Positions 21,527 through 32,469 of a DNA stretch of 64,000 nt are shown here, in pieces. The notes beneath the pieces were generated by a model. The model was not told where the DNA came from. It made no database searches and was given only the letters and a program-made list of their open reading frames with translations. The stretch is from Bedellia somnulentella. Its lineage: Eukaryota > Arthropoda > Insecta > Lepidoptera > Bedelliidae. Both the position numbers and the translations under genes were made by a program. The stretch spans positions 8,115,695 to 8,179,694 of the forward strand of contig OY755190.1 in assembly GCA_963576735.1 (NCBI GenBank). Direction: 5' to 3'. Position 1 is the first letter of the stretch. The number at the start of each line of letters is the position of its first letter.

Positions 21527-21934
21527 GTGAAAGTAGGTTGTCCTGTTATTTTATTAAGAAATCTGAATCCTCCTAAGCTCTGCAATGGCACACGTTTGCT
21601 GATAAAATCACTAAAAAAATTCACAATAGAGTGCACAATACTCACCGGATGTGGTACCGGAGAAGATGTACTAATTCCCCGAATTCCTCTGATACCATCA
21701 GATTTACCGTTCCAATTTAAACGCCTACAATTTCCGGTAAAGATATCTTTTGCAATGACCATTAATAAATCGCAGGGTCAAACTTTTAACGTTGCAGGAT
21801 TAGACTTGAGTGTTGAGTGTTTTTCACATGGCCAATTATATGTCGCGCTGTCAAGAGTAACGTCTAAGCAAAACATGTTTGTATTGGCTAATGACAAAAA
21901 AGCTGTGAACGTTGTGTATAAGGACATTCTGTAG
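21527..21934 (+). pseudogene. Helitron helicase (Pif1-like) C-terminal remnant
   Basis: About 135 codons of the C-terminal end of a Rep-helicase: KVGCPVILLRNLNPPKLCNG, then MTINKSQGQTF (helicase motif V-like) and GQLYVALSRVTSKQNM (motif VI-like), ending in a stop 420 bases before the Helitron 3' terminus. The first codon is GTG within a longer frame, not a true start. Normal Helitron proteins are well over 1000 residues, so only the end is left. In an intact protein this domain would unwind DNA during rolling-circle transposition. Confidence 0.75.
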
Positions 21935-21948
21935 TAGGTATATTTTGC

Positions 21949-22315
21949 GACATGATAGTCCAGTGGATAGAACACCCGCCCGCAAAACAGAAGGGCGTGA
22001 GTTCCAATCCTGGGACGGGCCTACACCAATTTGTCTTTTCTAAAAGTCATATGTGTGGTTAATTTATCATGGTTGCTAACGGTGAGGGAAAACATCGTGA
22101 GGAAACCCACATGGCTGAGTTGTACTTAGTCATGTGACAGTGTATTCGTACAAAACGGCGATAGGCCTGCCCCCTATCACGTGAGTACACTGTCTAAGCA
22201 AAACGTGGGTACCTTCTCTGGAAACTAGATGGCGCTTGCCATGTGAGTTCAGGAGTATTGGTACCTCTGCCAACCCCTTCGGGGATAAACGGCGTGAACG
22301 TTTATGTTATGTTAT
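21949..22315 (+). mobile_element. TTATG-tail SINE, full length
   Basis: tRNA-like head (A box TAGTCCAGTGG, B box GTTCCAATCC), a conserved body (CAATTTGTCTTTTC, GAAACCCACATGGCTGAG, GTGTATTCGTACAAAACGGC, ATCACGTGAGTACACTGTC) and the 3' block CCAACCCCTTCGGGGATAAA with TTATG repeats. It is flanked by an 11 bp duplication, GTATATTTTGC (21938-21948 and 22316-22326). Confidence 0.9.
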
Positions 22316-22367
22316 GTATATTTTGCATTGCACCCGTGCGAAGCCGGGGCGGGTCGCTAGTATATAT

Positions 22368-22715
22368 ATATAACATAACATAACATAACATAAACATGGC
22401 AAGCGCCATCTAGTTTCCAGAGAAGGTACCCACGTTTTGCTTAGACAGTGTACTCACGTGATAGGGGGCAGGCCTATCGCCGTTTTGTACGAATACACTG
22501 TCACATGACTAAGTACAACTCAGCCATGTGGGTTTCCTCACGATGTTTTCCCTCACCGTTAGCAACCATGATAAATTAACCACACATATGACTTTAGAAA
22601 AGACAAATTGGTGTAGGCCCGTCCCAGGATTGGAACTCACGCCCTTCTGTTTTTCGGGCGGGTGTTCTACCCACTGGACTATCATGTCGCTCCACTGGAC
22701 TATCATGTCGCTTGT
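22368..22715 (-). mobile_element. TTATG-tail SINE, inverted partner
   Basis: Nearly identical to 21949-22315 in opposite orientation, but the 3' block between the GGCAAGCGCCATC sequence and the tail is deleted. At the 5' end a 21 bp piece (CCACTGGACTATCATGTCGC) is present twice. It was inserted in the TA-rich sequence just beyond the Helitron end. Confidence 0.85.
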
Positions 22716-22737
22716 AAAAATATATATATATATATCG

Positions 22738-22790
22738 CAATAATCCCCACATGAGGTTTTCATGAACAAAACATTCAAATTAAATAAAAG
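22738..22790 (+). repeat. Terminal fragment of the tRNA-like/inverted-end repeat
   Basis: AATAATCCCCACATGAGGTT TTCATGAAC block, matching 11040-11075. Confidence 0.65.
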
Positions 22791-22910
22791 TCTCATTAAA
22801 TTTTCTACTGTCACCGTGATTTCCATGTTTTTTTTTTCAATGTAAATATTAACTTGGGTTGTTATCCCACTTTCCCTCCCTTAACCTTCAACACTACTCA
22901 AACACTACCT

Positions 22911-23158
22911 AGCTGTGTAGTGTCGGCTTAGAATAGCACTACCCCATTTCTTTCGGTGGGTGTAAGTAAGAAGCGACTAACGGTGTTGGGGCCTTTAAGG
23001 GATTTTTGGGCGATGCGGTTAGAGACCCATCACCAACAACCTTTATTTTACCATCTTTTACCCCCCAACTTTCCAAAAATGGCTAAGGAATTAGAAGTTG
23101 TTTAGCTCTGGCTACCCCGTCTAGGGATTTATAGCCGTGAGTAAATGTATGTATGTAT
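22911..23158 (+). mobile_element. Short RTE-derived element, full length
   Basis: GCTGTGTAGTGTCGGCTTAG through GCCGTGAGTAAATG and TATG repeats, well preserved. Confidence 0.85.
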
Positions 23159-23224
23159 GAATATACTACCCAAAATCTGGCATCTCGTTCAAAATATCAG
23201 ATTTTCAGAAACCAAAATTAAATT

Positions 23225-23490
23225 CGCTTACACCTTGACTTCATGAATATTTCAGAGAAAGCATAAACTAGCAATACTAGATTTCCTCAAGACGTCACAT
23301 GACTGGGGTAATTCCGCTAACTTCTGTAAATCAGTCAAGCAAACTCACACGACAAGTCTACACACAAAACAGAACTTATGTCAGGGAGGAATTCAGTTAG
23401 CTTAAACTGTGCAAAATTGCAGAAGTTGGGTTGCGATTTATGCTATTGTGGAATAAATCAACTTATTTATTTGCTTGGAACATATTACAC
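23225..23490. repeat. Duplicated block, copy 1
   Basis: About 250 bp (AGCATAAACTAGCAATACT through ATTGTGGAATAAATCAACTT) that recurs at 23920-24545 with about 90% identity by eye. A 93-codon minus-strand frame beginning here (23438-23719) has no recognisable domain. Confidence 0.75.
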
Positions 23491-23774
23491 AATTCTTTAA
23501 GATATCATTGTTTGTTGGCTTCCAGGCTATTATGCGTAAACGAGTAGCCTCCTTGTGGACCCGAATTAGGTGTAGCACCAACAAGCTCCTGGAGATCATT
23601 GCGGAGAGTTGATAGTCCAATTTTAAATCATTGGTCATCACTCCATGTGATGAGTAACATAAATTTAAAATTCTACTAACATAGTTTATAAGTCTTTTCA
23701 CTAACAGATATATGGACATTTTGTAACTGATTTGTCTGAAATAAATATTTTTTTAAAAAGTTTGGCTCAATTCA

Positions 23775-23870
23775 ACATACATACATATAATCACGTCATT
23801 TGTTTCCGTTGAGGTAGGCAGAGATTATGGGTGGCCATTTTGTATTATCCCGGCAAATATGTCTAGGAAT
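23775..23870 (-). mobile_element. RTE 3' end fragment
   Basis: ACATACATA tail, TCACGTCATTTGTTTCCGTT and GAGGTAGGCAGAGATTATG, matching 56103-56185. Confidence 0.7.
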
Positions 23871-23919
23871 TATCATAGTACCTAGTAAAAAGTATCATAT
23901 TTTTGGAAAGTATTTTTAT

Positions 23920-24545
23920 CATAAACAGGAAAATAAATATTTCAAAGAAAGCGTAAACTAGTAATACTGGATTTTCTCGACTATTAGAGTCATTCCGCTT
24001 ACTTCTGTAAATCTATCAAGCAAACTCACACGACAAGTCTACACACAACAGTTAAATCAACTTTTATACGCAATTTTGTATCTTCTTTAGCGCAGCGGTA
24101 GTAGCAGTTAACTATAGAGTATGTCTTATCATCTTTTCTATATAGTTATACCTTTATATTGTTTTATTATTTTTTTATATTAGGTACATCCTATTATATG
24201 TTATGTATGATTAATTATATATATAAAAAAAAACTATTGTCAGCATAATTATGAGTGTACAACCTTGTGCTTTTTATTATTATTAAGTTTTGTAACAGTG
24301 AAAACTGATAATTGGCATTTAGATATACTTTTAAGTTGCTAATTAATTATAACTAGCTGTAAGTTTTCCGTAATTATAAAATAAAATAAAATAAAACAAA
24401 ACTGAACTTATGTCAGGGCGGAATTCAGTTAGTTTAAATTGTGGAAAATTGCGGCAGCTGGGTTGCGTTGCGATTTATGCTATTGTGGAATAAATCAAAT
24501 CATTTATTTGCGTGGAATATTGTTCTGTTCCTTAGTTTTAAATAT
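23920..24545. repeat. Duplicated block, copy 2, interrupted
   Basis: Same block as 23225-23490, split by an insertion of about 345 bp at 24051-24396. Confidence 0.75.
24051..24396 (+). mobile_element. AT-rich insertion with (AAAAT)n tail
   Basis: Absent from copy 1 of the duplicated block, so its limits are clear. It ends in repeated AAAAT units and CAAAAC-like sequence at the junction that may be the target duplication. No open frame. Probably a retroposed 3' fragment. Confidence 0.6.
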
Positions 24546-24559
24546 ACATACAAACTTAC

Positions 24560-24700
24560 ATAAAAAAAACTCATGGGTTTAAATCCCAAAAATATGGTAG
24601 CCAGACGATACCGTTGCGGTAGCGACGCGAACTTCAAATTCTGTAGCCCTGGCTACCTTTTATGGGATTTGCAATGTGAGTATATGTTTGTATGAATTGT
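24560..24700. mobile_element. Two 3' ends of the short RTE-derived element, head to head
   Basis: A minus-oriented 3' end (TTTAAATCCCAAAAATATGG TAGCCAG) meets a plus-oriented one (CCCTGGCTACCTTTTATGGG through GTGAGTATATGTTTG). Consistent with a 5' inversion. Confidence 0.55.
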
Positions 24701-24719
24701 ATACTGACTGAATTTCTAC

Positions 24720-25035
24720 ATTTATTTACATCCATCATTATTTTTATACATACTCTTTAATATTTTATACTACGGACACCTGCTGTAATGATCACTCTCT
24801 CAATTGGGTTCAAACATGTTTTCCGAGGACGTGCACTACTAGCATTATCTTCCACATTGGCTCTTTAATTTTTTTTACCTATTTACCACCATTTATATCT
24901 TTATGTGCAGCTGAATTTATTCCGACAATTATTTTGAAGCATCAAGAAGTTCGCCAGGGTCGTACAAAATGGACTCGATAGTCTCTACCTTTTCCATCGG
25001 AAAATATTGCTTCAGTATATGTATGTTTGTATATG
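24720..25035. mobile_element. 5'-inverted RTE fragment
   Basis: 24722-24910 matches RTE 56205-56390 on the minus strand. 24945-25035 is the plus-oriented 3' end (CGCCAGGGTCGTACAAAATG, GATAGTCTCTACC, TATATGTATG). Confidence 0.55.
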
Positions 25036-25310
25036 TAGCAGCCAAACTTTATCGATGCTAGTTTGTTAAAAATTTAGTATTTCGGCATGAACCCAAACAT
25101 TGTTGTCACAAAAACGATCCTTTCGAATACGTGCCAGCCATGTGTTTGCTTCTATTAGTTTTATGAACATCGGCCCTTTGTTTTTAACACGCTTTTATTA
25201 GGTTGACCTGTATGTATGTAACTATGTAATCAAATCTAAGAAAACTAATTTAACCATCTTCTAAAGGTCGTAGCGTTATGAAAATTGGCAGTTGTATGTG
25301 ATTTCGATGA

Positions 25311-25835
25311 CAATACAATAATATGGTACTGTCGAGCTGATCTGATGATGGAGCCGGAAGATATGAACTGGAACTTCATTATGGATGATCGTATCATAGC
25401 CGTGTTTGGACTTGTTAAAAAGGTCTTGTAATGAACGTTGACCATGATTAGGTTTCAAGGTCTGATGATGAAGCCGGAAGATAGGCACTAGCATTCCATG
25501 ATGAAATATCGTATCATAGCCCTGTTTGGACTTGTAAGAAAGGTCTTGTAATGAACCTTGACCACGATTAGGTTTCAAGGTCTGAATACAATAATATGGT
25601 ACTGTCGAGCTCCTCTGATGATGGAGCCGGAAGATATTAACTGGAACTTTATGATGGATGATCGTAATAAGCCGTATTTGGACTTGTTAGAAAGGTCTTG
25701 TAATGAACTTTGACCACGAAAAGAACTTTGACCACGATTAGGTTTCAAGGTCTGAATACAATAATATGGTACTATGGAACTGATCTGATGATGGAGCCGG
25801 AAGATTTGAACTGGAACTTCATTATGAATATTAGC
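25311..25835. repeat. Diverged tandem repeat, about four units
   Basis: The units carry AATACAATAATATGGTACT, GATGATGGAGCCGGAAGAT, TTTGGACTTGTTAGAAAGGT and GACCACGATTAGGTTTCAAG; starts lie near 25312, 25460, 25585 and 25756. Unit length varies from 125 to 170 bp. Minus-strand frames across it reflect repeat periodicity, not a gene. Confidence 0.7.
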
Positions 25836-25849
25836 ATACGATGTATCGT

Positions 25850-26190
25850 TACCAACCCATAACGTCCCACTGCCGGGCACAGGTCTCTTCCGTGAGGAAG
25901 GTATTAGCCATACTTCACCACGGGGGCTAGCCGGGTTGGTGGAGGTTTGTAAGGCTAGTGGTCACCTTACCGTTAGATGTTATCAAGCCGCCCGTTTGGG
26001 TCTCTGACAAAGCTTGACGACTGCTATCTTACGATAACAACCGGCACCAACGGCTTTACGTGCCTTGCGAAGCACGGTAGCGCCCGAGATAAATACCACT
26101 AGGCGGTTACCCATGCGTGGACGGACCGCAGCTCGCGTTGCTTAACTTTTAAATACGATCACATCAGTCCAACTGAGCTACAGGCGCTAC
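25850..26190 (-). mobile_element. tRNA-derived SINE, lepidopteran type
   Basis: On the minus strand it starts with GCGCCTGTAGCTCAGTTGG (tRNA A box), followed by the conserved GTGCTTCGCAAGGCACGTAA core. Ends near the CTAGCCCCCGTGGTGAAGTA block. Related to 27810-28280. Confidence 0.55.
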
Positions 26191-26199
26191 TACGATACG

Positions 26200-26414
26200 A
26201 TGTATATTGACGGGTAAATGGGGTAGTAGCTTGTTAAAGATCCTACCCAAGCCAAGGTGAGAAACGTGCCGAGGGCTGAATGTCACGAGGGTGGTTAAAA
26301 ATGTCATGTCGCTAGCGTCACCTCAGGGAACCGGGCGAAACCCTGTTGTAAGAAGCCTTGCTCCTCTACTCGGACCTCTGGGGGGGTTGACCGTTTAATT
26401 GTCTTATACTCGTG
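26200..26414. other. GC-rich repeat-like stretch
   Basis: CCTCTACTCGGACCTCTGG and AAGGTGAGAAACGTGCCGAG have the look of a LINE 5' leader continuing into the lysine-rich frame at 26415. Not identified. Confidence 0.35.
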
Positions 26415-26745
26415 GGAATACTATGGTAAAAACTAAACATAAAGAAACAACAACACAAAGAAAACGGAGACTACAAAAAGAAAAGGAAAAACGCGACCAA
26501 AAAAATGAAAACTCAGTGAAAACGAAAATTCTCTACAAAAACAAATATCCAAAACGTACATGCAACAATATAGAGCTAGAGAGACACCAGATCAACGAAA
26601 TAAACGTTTAGAACGTTTAGGACAGTACGAATCTCAGATGAGAACATCGCAGACTGAAGTAAAACGTGCGGCTCATCTTGAATATTTACGGAGATGGAGA
26701 GGATGCGGGCTCATTCGTCTATTTGAAACAAATGTTTAAAATATG
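26415..26745 (+). pseudogene. Lysine/arginine-rich coding remnant of a mobile element
   Basis: The frame from 26399 runs KHKETTTQRKRRLQKEKEKR, then shifts near 26580. Another frame continues RETPDQRNKRLERLGQYESQ and ends ETNV before a stop near 26740. Repeated basic motifs of this type occur near the N-terminus of Helitron proteins and in LINE ORF1 products; I cannot decide between them. One frameshift at least. Confidence 0.4.
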
Positions 26746-27809
26746 CCATTAGCAAAGACTAAAAAGCATAAAATAAATTAATAGTTTAAAAAACACTAAA
26801 AAAACACGCTTTTATAAGTGCACTTAAAAGTCAAAAATAAATTACGGGTCGTTCAAGTTGTCTCTATTTCTGGGCTCAAGTGTAAACTATGCGCTTTTAA
26901 TTATAATATTTGATTCTAAAAGCGTGGGGCGCTGGAGCAGGAAAAACTTTCTTGTAAATAAATACACGAACAAGAACTCTACATTTTGCCACTGTTGACT
27001 AGTACTTTGAACAGACAGTTTAATATAGAGCCTCCAACTAGTGGTGCTGCAACTCTAGTTAGAGTGCCGATCTCTGTAACCTGCTTCCCGAAACTTCCGT
27101 TTTTTAAACTATTAATTTATTTTTGCTACATACAATTTGACATGTAATGTTATACGTCTATTTCTTTCTATTTGTAAGTACTAATAGTAAGGCCTGTTTT
27201 AAGTAGTAAGGAGTGGTAGCATGCTTGTTCTTTTAATAAAACATCTCAAGGTAAAAATGTCTCCGACACGTTTGAAAACTGTCGTATATGATTATTTCAT
27301 TTCCGTTACTCCAATATAAAAAAATCCTATCAAAGAAAATACAATCTTACAATAAACAATCCAAATTCATTTCGTTCCAAAATCCAGCTGAACCAATAAC
27401 ACAGTAATGCATAATAGTAATTCACACAATATTACCATTAAGCAGCCGGCAGCTGTATGATTTCAATCAAAAATAACAGTTAATTTGCATTGCGTACCAA
27501 TTCTCTGCATAAATTTCGTCGCACTCACTGAACTGGTACACAAAGGATATAAATAAATGCCATTTACAGACAATTATTGCATTGTCGTAATGTTATTTCA
27601 CAGCGAATAGTTCAAATCGGCATACTCAACAGTTTATTCAGCATTTTTTAAAGGAAAATATAATTTATTAGGTTTTGTGTGTGTACTATCTATTAAGGAA
27701 TTACTCACCCGTGATTATCAAGTAAGAATTAGTTAAATAAAATATGTCAATTTAACTGCTAATTGGTTGAGTACCTGCTTTTGGTATTGACTATTTATTC
27801 TGGTATTTC
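26746..27809. other. No recognisable feature
   Basis: AT-rich, no open frames of note, no placed repeat. Confidence 0.45.
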
Positions 27810-28280
27810 TTACAGCCCATATACGTCCCCATGTGTGACATGGATGACCCCCTGTACCAATGCACCAAAAAAACAGCCCTCAGAGAGGAATGGCGACGAA
27901 TTTTGCGGCGGGTCACCCAACCAAAATGACGACCACGACCACTCTGTCAAGAGTGTTACGACTGAGAAGAAGAAGATATACGTCCCCACCGAGGGGCTCG
28001 AGCCTACCCTAGTTAGGGTGATTTGGCCTTAGTCCACCACGCTGGCTAATCGCGGGTTGGCAGACTAACGACTACTACCGTAATAGTAGCCGGGACCGAC
28101 GGCTTTACGTGCCCTCCGAAACACGGAATCATCTTAATTTTCGGATAATTAGGTGATTCAAGCCTGCAATATCCTTCCAAACTGGGTAAGATCTTACAAA
28201 TTAAATTTGTGAGTTTACCCCCCGGGGATCGAACCCGAGACCTCCGTACTTGAAACAAAGCGCTTAACCGCGAGACTACG
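27810..28280 (-). mobile_element. tRNA-derived SINE, lepidopteran type
   Basis: On the minus strand: a tRNA-like head (CATCCGTAGTCTCGCGGTTA with an A box; TCGGGTTCGATCCCCGG with a B box, 28277-28215), then a body with TCCGTGTTTCGGAGGGCACG and the CTAGTTAGGGTGATTTGG region (complement) toward 27990. The two short frames over it are by-products. Confidence 0.65.
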
Positions 28281-28945
28281 GATGTATTCTGGTATAATCC
28301 TAATAAAAATACAGTTTTCTAACCTCGTGACACAATAAAAAAAGAATTACTGAAAATCAGTGTTGTACTCACAAGGGTTATGCTGAGCAAGTCCCTTATC
28401 TAGTGCTACGAAGTTTGAAAAATACCTTTTACCTTTTTTATTTTTCATTATTAAAGATATATTTTTAAGTAACAATTTAAAGAATCTTATCCTTCCCCTT
28501 TTCTGGGCTAGAGTTTAACGTGATTGTGGTACTCTAGTGCAGTACTGTTCATACAATAAAATCTGTGCATGGAAATAATAATTATTTACGTACAATACTT
28601 TATTGCCAAAATCAAAATGAAATTATTGTAATTTCATTTATATGTTTCACAGAACTGACAATGTCCAAATATTATATAATGCGAAAACCGAGAATTTTCA
28701 CAATATAATTTCAATAATGAAATATATATTTTTGTTCGCATTTAAGCAAATGTTTATTTTGTTTTAAAATGAAATTGTAACAATAACTTTTATTAAATAA
28801 AAACATTGGATAATGGTCTTGAAACCTCAGCGACGTAAAAAATATATCTAAATACGTAGAATAAATTTAACTACAACAAATATTATCAATTTAGCTCTTT
28901 GTTTTATACAAAGTTGAACCAATCCCCTCAGTAGCAACATAAAAC
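28281..28945. other. No recognisable feature
   Basis: AT-rich, no placed repeat. Confidence 0.45.
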
Positions 28946-29190
28946 TAACATACATATACTTACGGCTATAAATCCCTAGAAGGGGTAGCCAGAGCTGAGA
29001 AATTAGAAATTCCTCAGCCACTTTTGGAAAGTTGAGTGAGGAAAATATCGTGAGATAAAGGTTGTCGGTGATGGGTCTACAACCGCATCGCCCAAAAATT
29101 CCTTAATAGCCCCAATACCGTTAGTCGCCTCTAACGTACACCCACCGGAAGAAATGGGGTAGTGCTATTCTAAGCCGGCACTACACAGCA
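28946..29190 (-). mobile_element. Short RTE-derived element, full length
   Basis: ACATACATATACTTACGGC through GCCGGCACTACACAGC, all family blocks in place. Confidence 0.85.
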
Positions 29191-29283
29191 AATACAACAA
29201 CATAATATATATATAAATACAACATAAAACTAAATATTAATAAATGTTTATTATACATCGAAACTTAGAGTTAAATTGAACTG

Positions 29284-29362
29284 ACTTATACTAACGCCTT
29301 TTGTTGCCATTAGCGAAGGCAAACTCTATCGATTGCTACTTTATACGATTCCGACTCATGAC
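29284..29362 (-). mobile_element. RTE 3' end remnant
   Basis: Weak match to the CACGCCGTTAGTTCCCATTG...TACGATCCTGGC segment. Confidence 0.4.
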
Positions 29363-29574
29363 CATTGCTCCTTTCATATTGGTAAGTGTACTCAAACATA
29401 TTCCTTGATTCTTTTCGATTCGGGTTCCCGTTTCTGTGAGCTTGATATCATTACAATCGCTAAACTAGCAATTTAAGTCTCGAATATACAGCATGGCTGC
29501 CGTTTAACAAAACCACGTTGCTAATTGTTTTTCGCAAATTTCTTTTTGCAGCTGTGAAGTTCTGACTTTGAATG

Positions 29575-29763
29575 TCACAACCCTTTTCCACCCACGGTTA
29601 TCGTAAGAGGCAACTAAGTGGAGTGTAGACACATCACTTATGATATGATATTTTATTTCTACCATCTTGTTGTCAACATCGAAATGGGGCCGAGGAGTCT
29701 CTAGATCTAAAGCTCTTGCTACCCCTTTTCGATATTTATGGCCATGAGTATATGTATGTATGT
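29575..29763 (+). mobile_element. Short RTE-derived element, degenerate
   Basis: CACCCACGGTTATCGTAAGA GGC, TCTTGCTACCCCTTT and GCCATGAGTATATGTATG in order. The 5' end is lost. Confidence 0.6.
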
Positions 29764-30371
29764 TCATTTTGTATTTGCAATCTACGAGTCCTAATTACGT
29801 TAATGTTTCCTTTCCCTTCTTGTAAATAATGTATTTTTTCATACAACACATCGTTCACAGCTCACACAATCGCACATTTTTAAAATACATAAACTTAAGA
29901 GGGACCTAAATTTCACTGTTGGGAGAGTGAATCTGGATGTATGAGTGTAAAAGTAAAATAAGCAACGAGTACCCATAAAATATTGCTGATAATTTTAAAT
30001 CATATTTGTTGCTAATAAGTGCAGGTATGTAATCAAAATGTTAATCAAAATGCTATTAATATGAAAATTTTCCGAACGAACAATAAAGTTATTATTATTT
30101 GGATAGCTTTTATGTGGACCTTTATTCAGGCAATCAGCTATAAAATACGTTACCTTAAATAATGTACAAATTTCTTTTATCATCGCATTTTATTAAGAAG
30201 ATAACTAATAAATGTTTAACAAAACTTTTATCTTTTGGCAGTTGTTACGGCTGAGGTCGGTTCTATGGTTTAAGGAACCGAGTGTTGTAATATCAAATTA
30301 TTTAAGTGTGTTCTACGACTTCACAAGTGAGTAACAGTAGGTTTGATAGTATTAAAGGTTAAGGTTAATAA
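29764..30371. other. No recognisable feature
   Basis: No placed repeat; a 62-codon minus frame (29995-30183) looks random. Confidence 0.4.
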
Positions 30372-30545
30372 GGGCCAGTTTCACCATTAACAGATAAAGT
30401 TTCAGATAGTTATCTGCCACATCACGTTATCTGATGAATAAAAGTGGCTGATATATTTTGTAGGTTTCACCATCCATCTATCAAATAAATTACCCGTTAG
30501 TTAAATTTACTAGCCAGATAAGAATAAACAAGACGGCAACGTCGC
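30372..30545. mobile_element. Possible MITE fragment
   Basis: Starts GGGCCAGTTTCACCATTAAC, a terminus seen in lepidopteran MITEs as I remember them, with a second GGTTTCACCAT at 30464. The opposite inverted end is not found. Confidence 0.35.
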
Positions 30546-30593
30546 TTTTATGCGTTTAGTTTTAATATTTTTAAATTAAGTCGTATTAAAATA

Positions 30594-30960
30594 TAACATA
30601 ACATAAACGTTCACGCCGTTTATCCCCGAAGGGGTTGGCAGAGGTACCATTACTCCTGAACTCACATGGCAAGCGCCATCTAGTTTCCAGAGAAGGTACC
30701 CACGTTTTGCTGAGACAGTGTACTCACGTGATAGGGGGCAGGCCTATCGCCGTTTTGTACGAATACACTGTCACATGACTAAGTACAACTCAGCCATGTG
30801 GGTTTCCTCACTTAGTTTTCCCTCACCGTTAACAACCATGATAAATTAACCACACATATGTCTTTGGAAAAGACAAATTGGTGTGAACCCGACCCGGGAT
30901 CTGAACACTAGTCGCTTGCACGTTAACCGGTGTTCTACCCATTGAGCTATCACGTCGTCA
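30594..30960 (-). mobile_element. TTATG-tail SINE, full length
   Basis: TAACATAACATAAACGTTCA tail to the ATTGAGCTATCACGTCG head. Carries the GGCAAGCGCCATC variant, as at 21949. Confidence 0.85.
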
Positions 30961-31409
30961 TCGTAAAAGATACTATTTTTCATCTATGTGAAAGATTTGT
31001 AGTTTAGTCGTGTTTGCGTAAAACACTGATAGATAGACTGACGTTTACATTAAGAGTATTAATTATTAACTATATGTATAGTATGAGGTAATCGGAATAG
31101 CCTAATAAATAAACTCGCATTGCTGAATTAATAAGTGAGAATTGGTATATTTTATCAGGATATTAGTAATAGTAAGTAATGGAAAAAAAGTTGATAGCGT
31201 AAAGTTGGTTAAAGGTATTTTTAAAACAATATATGTCCGTATTAATGACACTAATCATAGTTAGCCATAATGATATAGTTCAGTCACAGTATTAAATTAT
31301 TTCGAAATAATTTAACGCTGTGCTGTACTTTTAATTACAAATTATTCAGATATCTGATAAACATAATTTTAATCTTCTACGTGTCGTTTTATATTGATTC
31401 AAGACTCAA

Positions 31410-31545
31410 GCATTCACGCTGTATATTTCCGAAGGGGTTAGCAGAGCTAATACTTGTGAGTATGAGAGTACCCACGTTTTGCTTGGACAGTGTAATCACG
31501 CCTATCGCTGTTTTGTGCGAATACACTGTCACATGATTTTTGTTC
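31410..31545 (-). mobile_element. TTATG-tail SINE, deleted copy
   Basis: Retains TTTCCGAAGGGGTTAGCAGA, GTACCCACGTTTTGCTTGGA and GCGAATACACTGTCACATG. The rest is deleted. Confidence 0.7.
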
Positions 31546-31726
31546 GCTAAATAATTTATATGAACTATGAATGATTCATTGAACAATTTTTACAGGCTGT
31601 AACCGAAAATTACGGTTTTGCTTTGCAGCATTACTTTAGATCTGAGTTACCATAGCAAATATACCAATTTACTTAACTATTTTTTTATCTATTTGTAATT
31701 TTCTTGTATTGAAATTCAATTATGAA

Positions 31727-31970
31727 CATACATACATATACTCACGGCTATAAATCCCTAGAAAGGCGTAGCCAGAGCTAAAGAAATAGAAATTCTTCAG
31801 CCACTTTTGGAAGTTGCGTGGGGAATAGATGGTGAAATAAAGGTTCTTGGTGATGGGTCTCCAACCGCATCGCCCAAAAATCCCTTAAACGCCTCAATAC
31901 TGTTAGTCGCCTTTTACGTACACTACCGGAAGAACTGGAATAATGCTATTCTAAGCCGACACTACACAGC
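31727..31970 (-). mobile_element. Short RTE-derived element, full length
   Basis: ACATATACTCACGGCTATAA through CCGACACTACACAGC. The 63-codon plus frame inside it is a by-product. Confidence 0.85.
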
Positions 31971-32469
31971 AAATATCATTTGTGAAACAGATACTTAAAC
32001 AGATTGGGCTACAATTTGTGTATACATTTAGTTAAAACGACTATAATTAGTAAGCTATATGACTTTATTTAAAATACAACACGGTGGATAAAACAAAAAT
32101 TTGGCGTCCATAGCACAGGCTCGACCTATTATGGCGTCAATGACCCGACTTAAGTATGCCTTACCTGGAACTTTGCTTTTGTTGTAAATTTAGCTATAAA
32201 ATATATTAGGCATTTTGGAGAAATAAATTATCTTATCTTAAAATTTCTGACTAGCTACTTTTAATGCTCTACTACAAGATTGGTATCAAATGAAAAGACT
32301 TGCAAATAATAACGACAAAATTAAGTAATTTGAAACTAAATATGATGGTACCCCCAAAATGGCCGCCAAGTCATTATTAAAGCACTTACAATATGAGTAT
32401 CAACGAAAGTATGTTTTTTAAATTATTTTTCCAGGCTTTCACTTAGCTCGAGGCGCATGCAAAAAAATA
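31971..32469. other. No recognisable feature
   Basis: AT-rich, nothing placed. Confidence 0.4.

Larger units (their letters stand above)
20600..22360 (+). mobile_element. Helitron with helicase remnant
   Basis: The 5' region (ATAGTATAAAACAAAGTC, ACTACGCAACGGATTTTGAT) and the 3' end ACCCG...CGGGT hairpin followed by CTAG|T (22357-22360) match lepidopteran Helitrons as I remember them. A helicase C-terminus lies at 21527-21934. Two insertions interrupt it: a poly(A) retroposon at 21200-21382 and a TTATG-tail SINE at 21949-22315. The Rep and most of the helicase coding are missing. The 5' limit is approximate. Confidence 0.7.
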
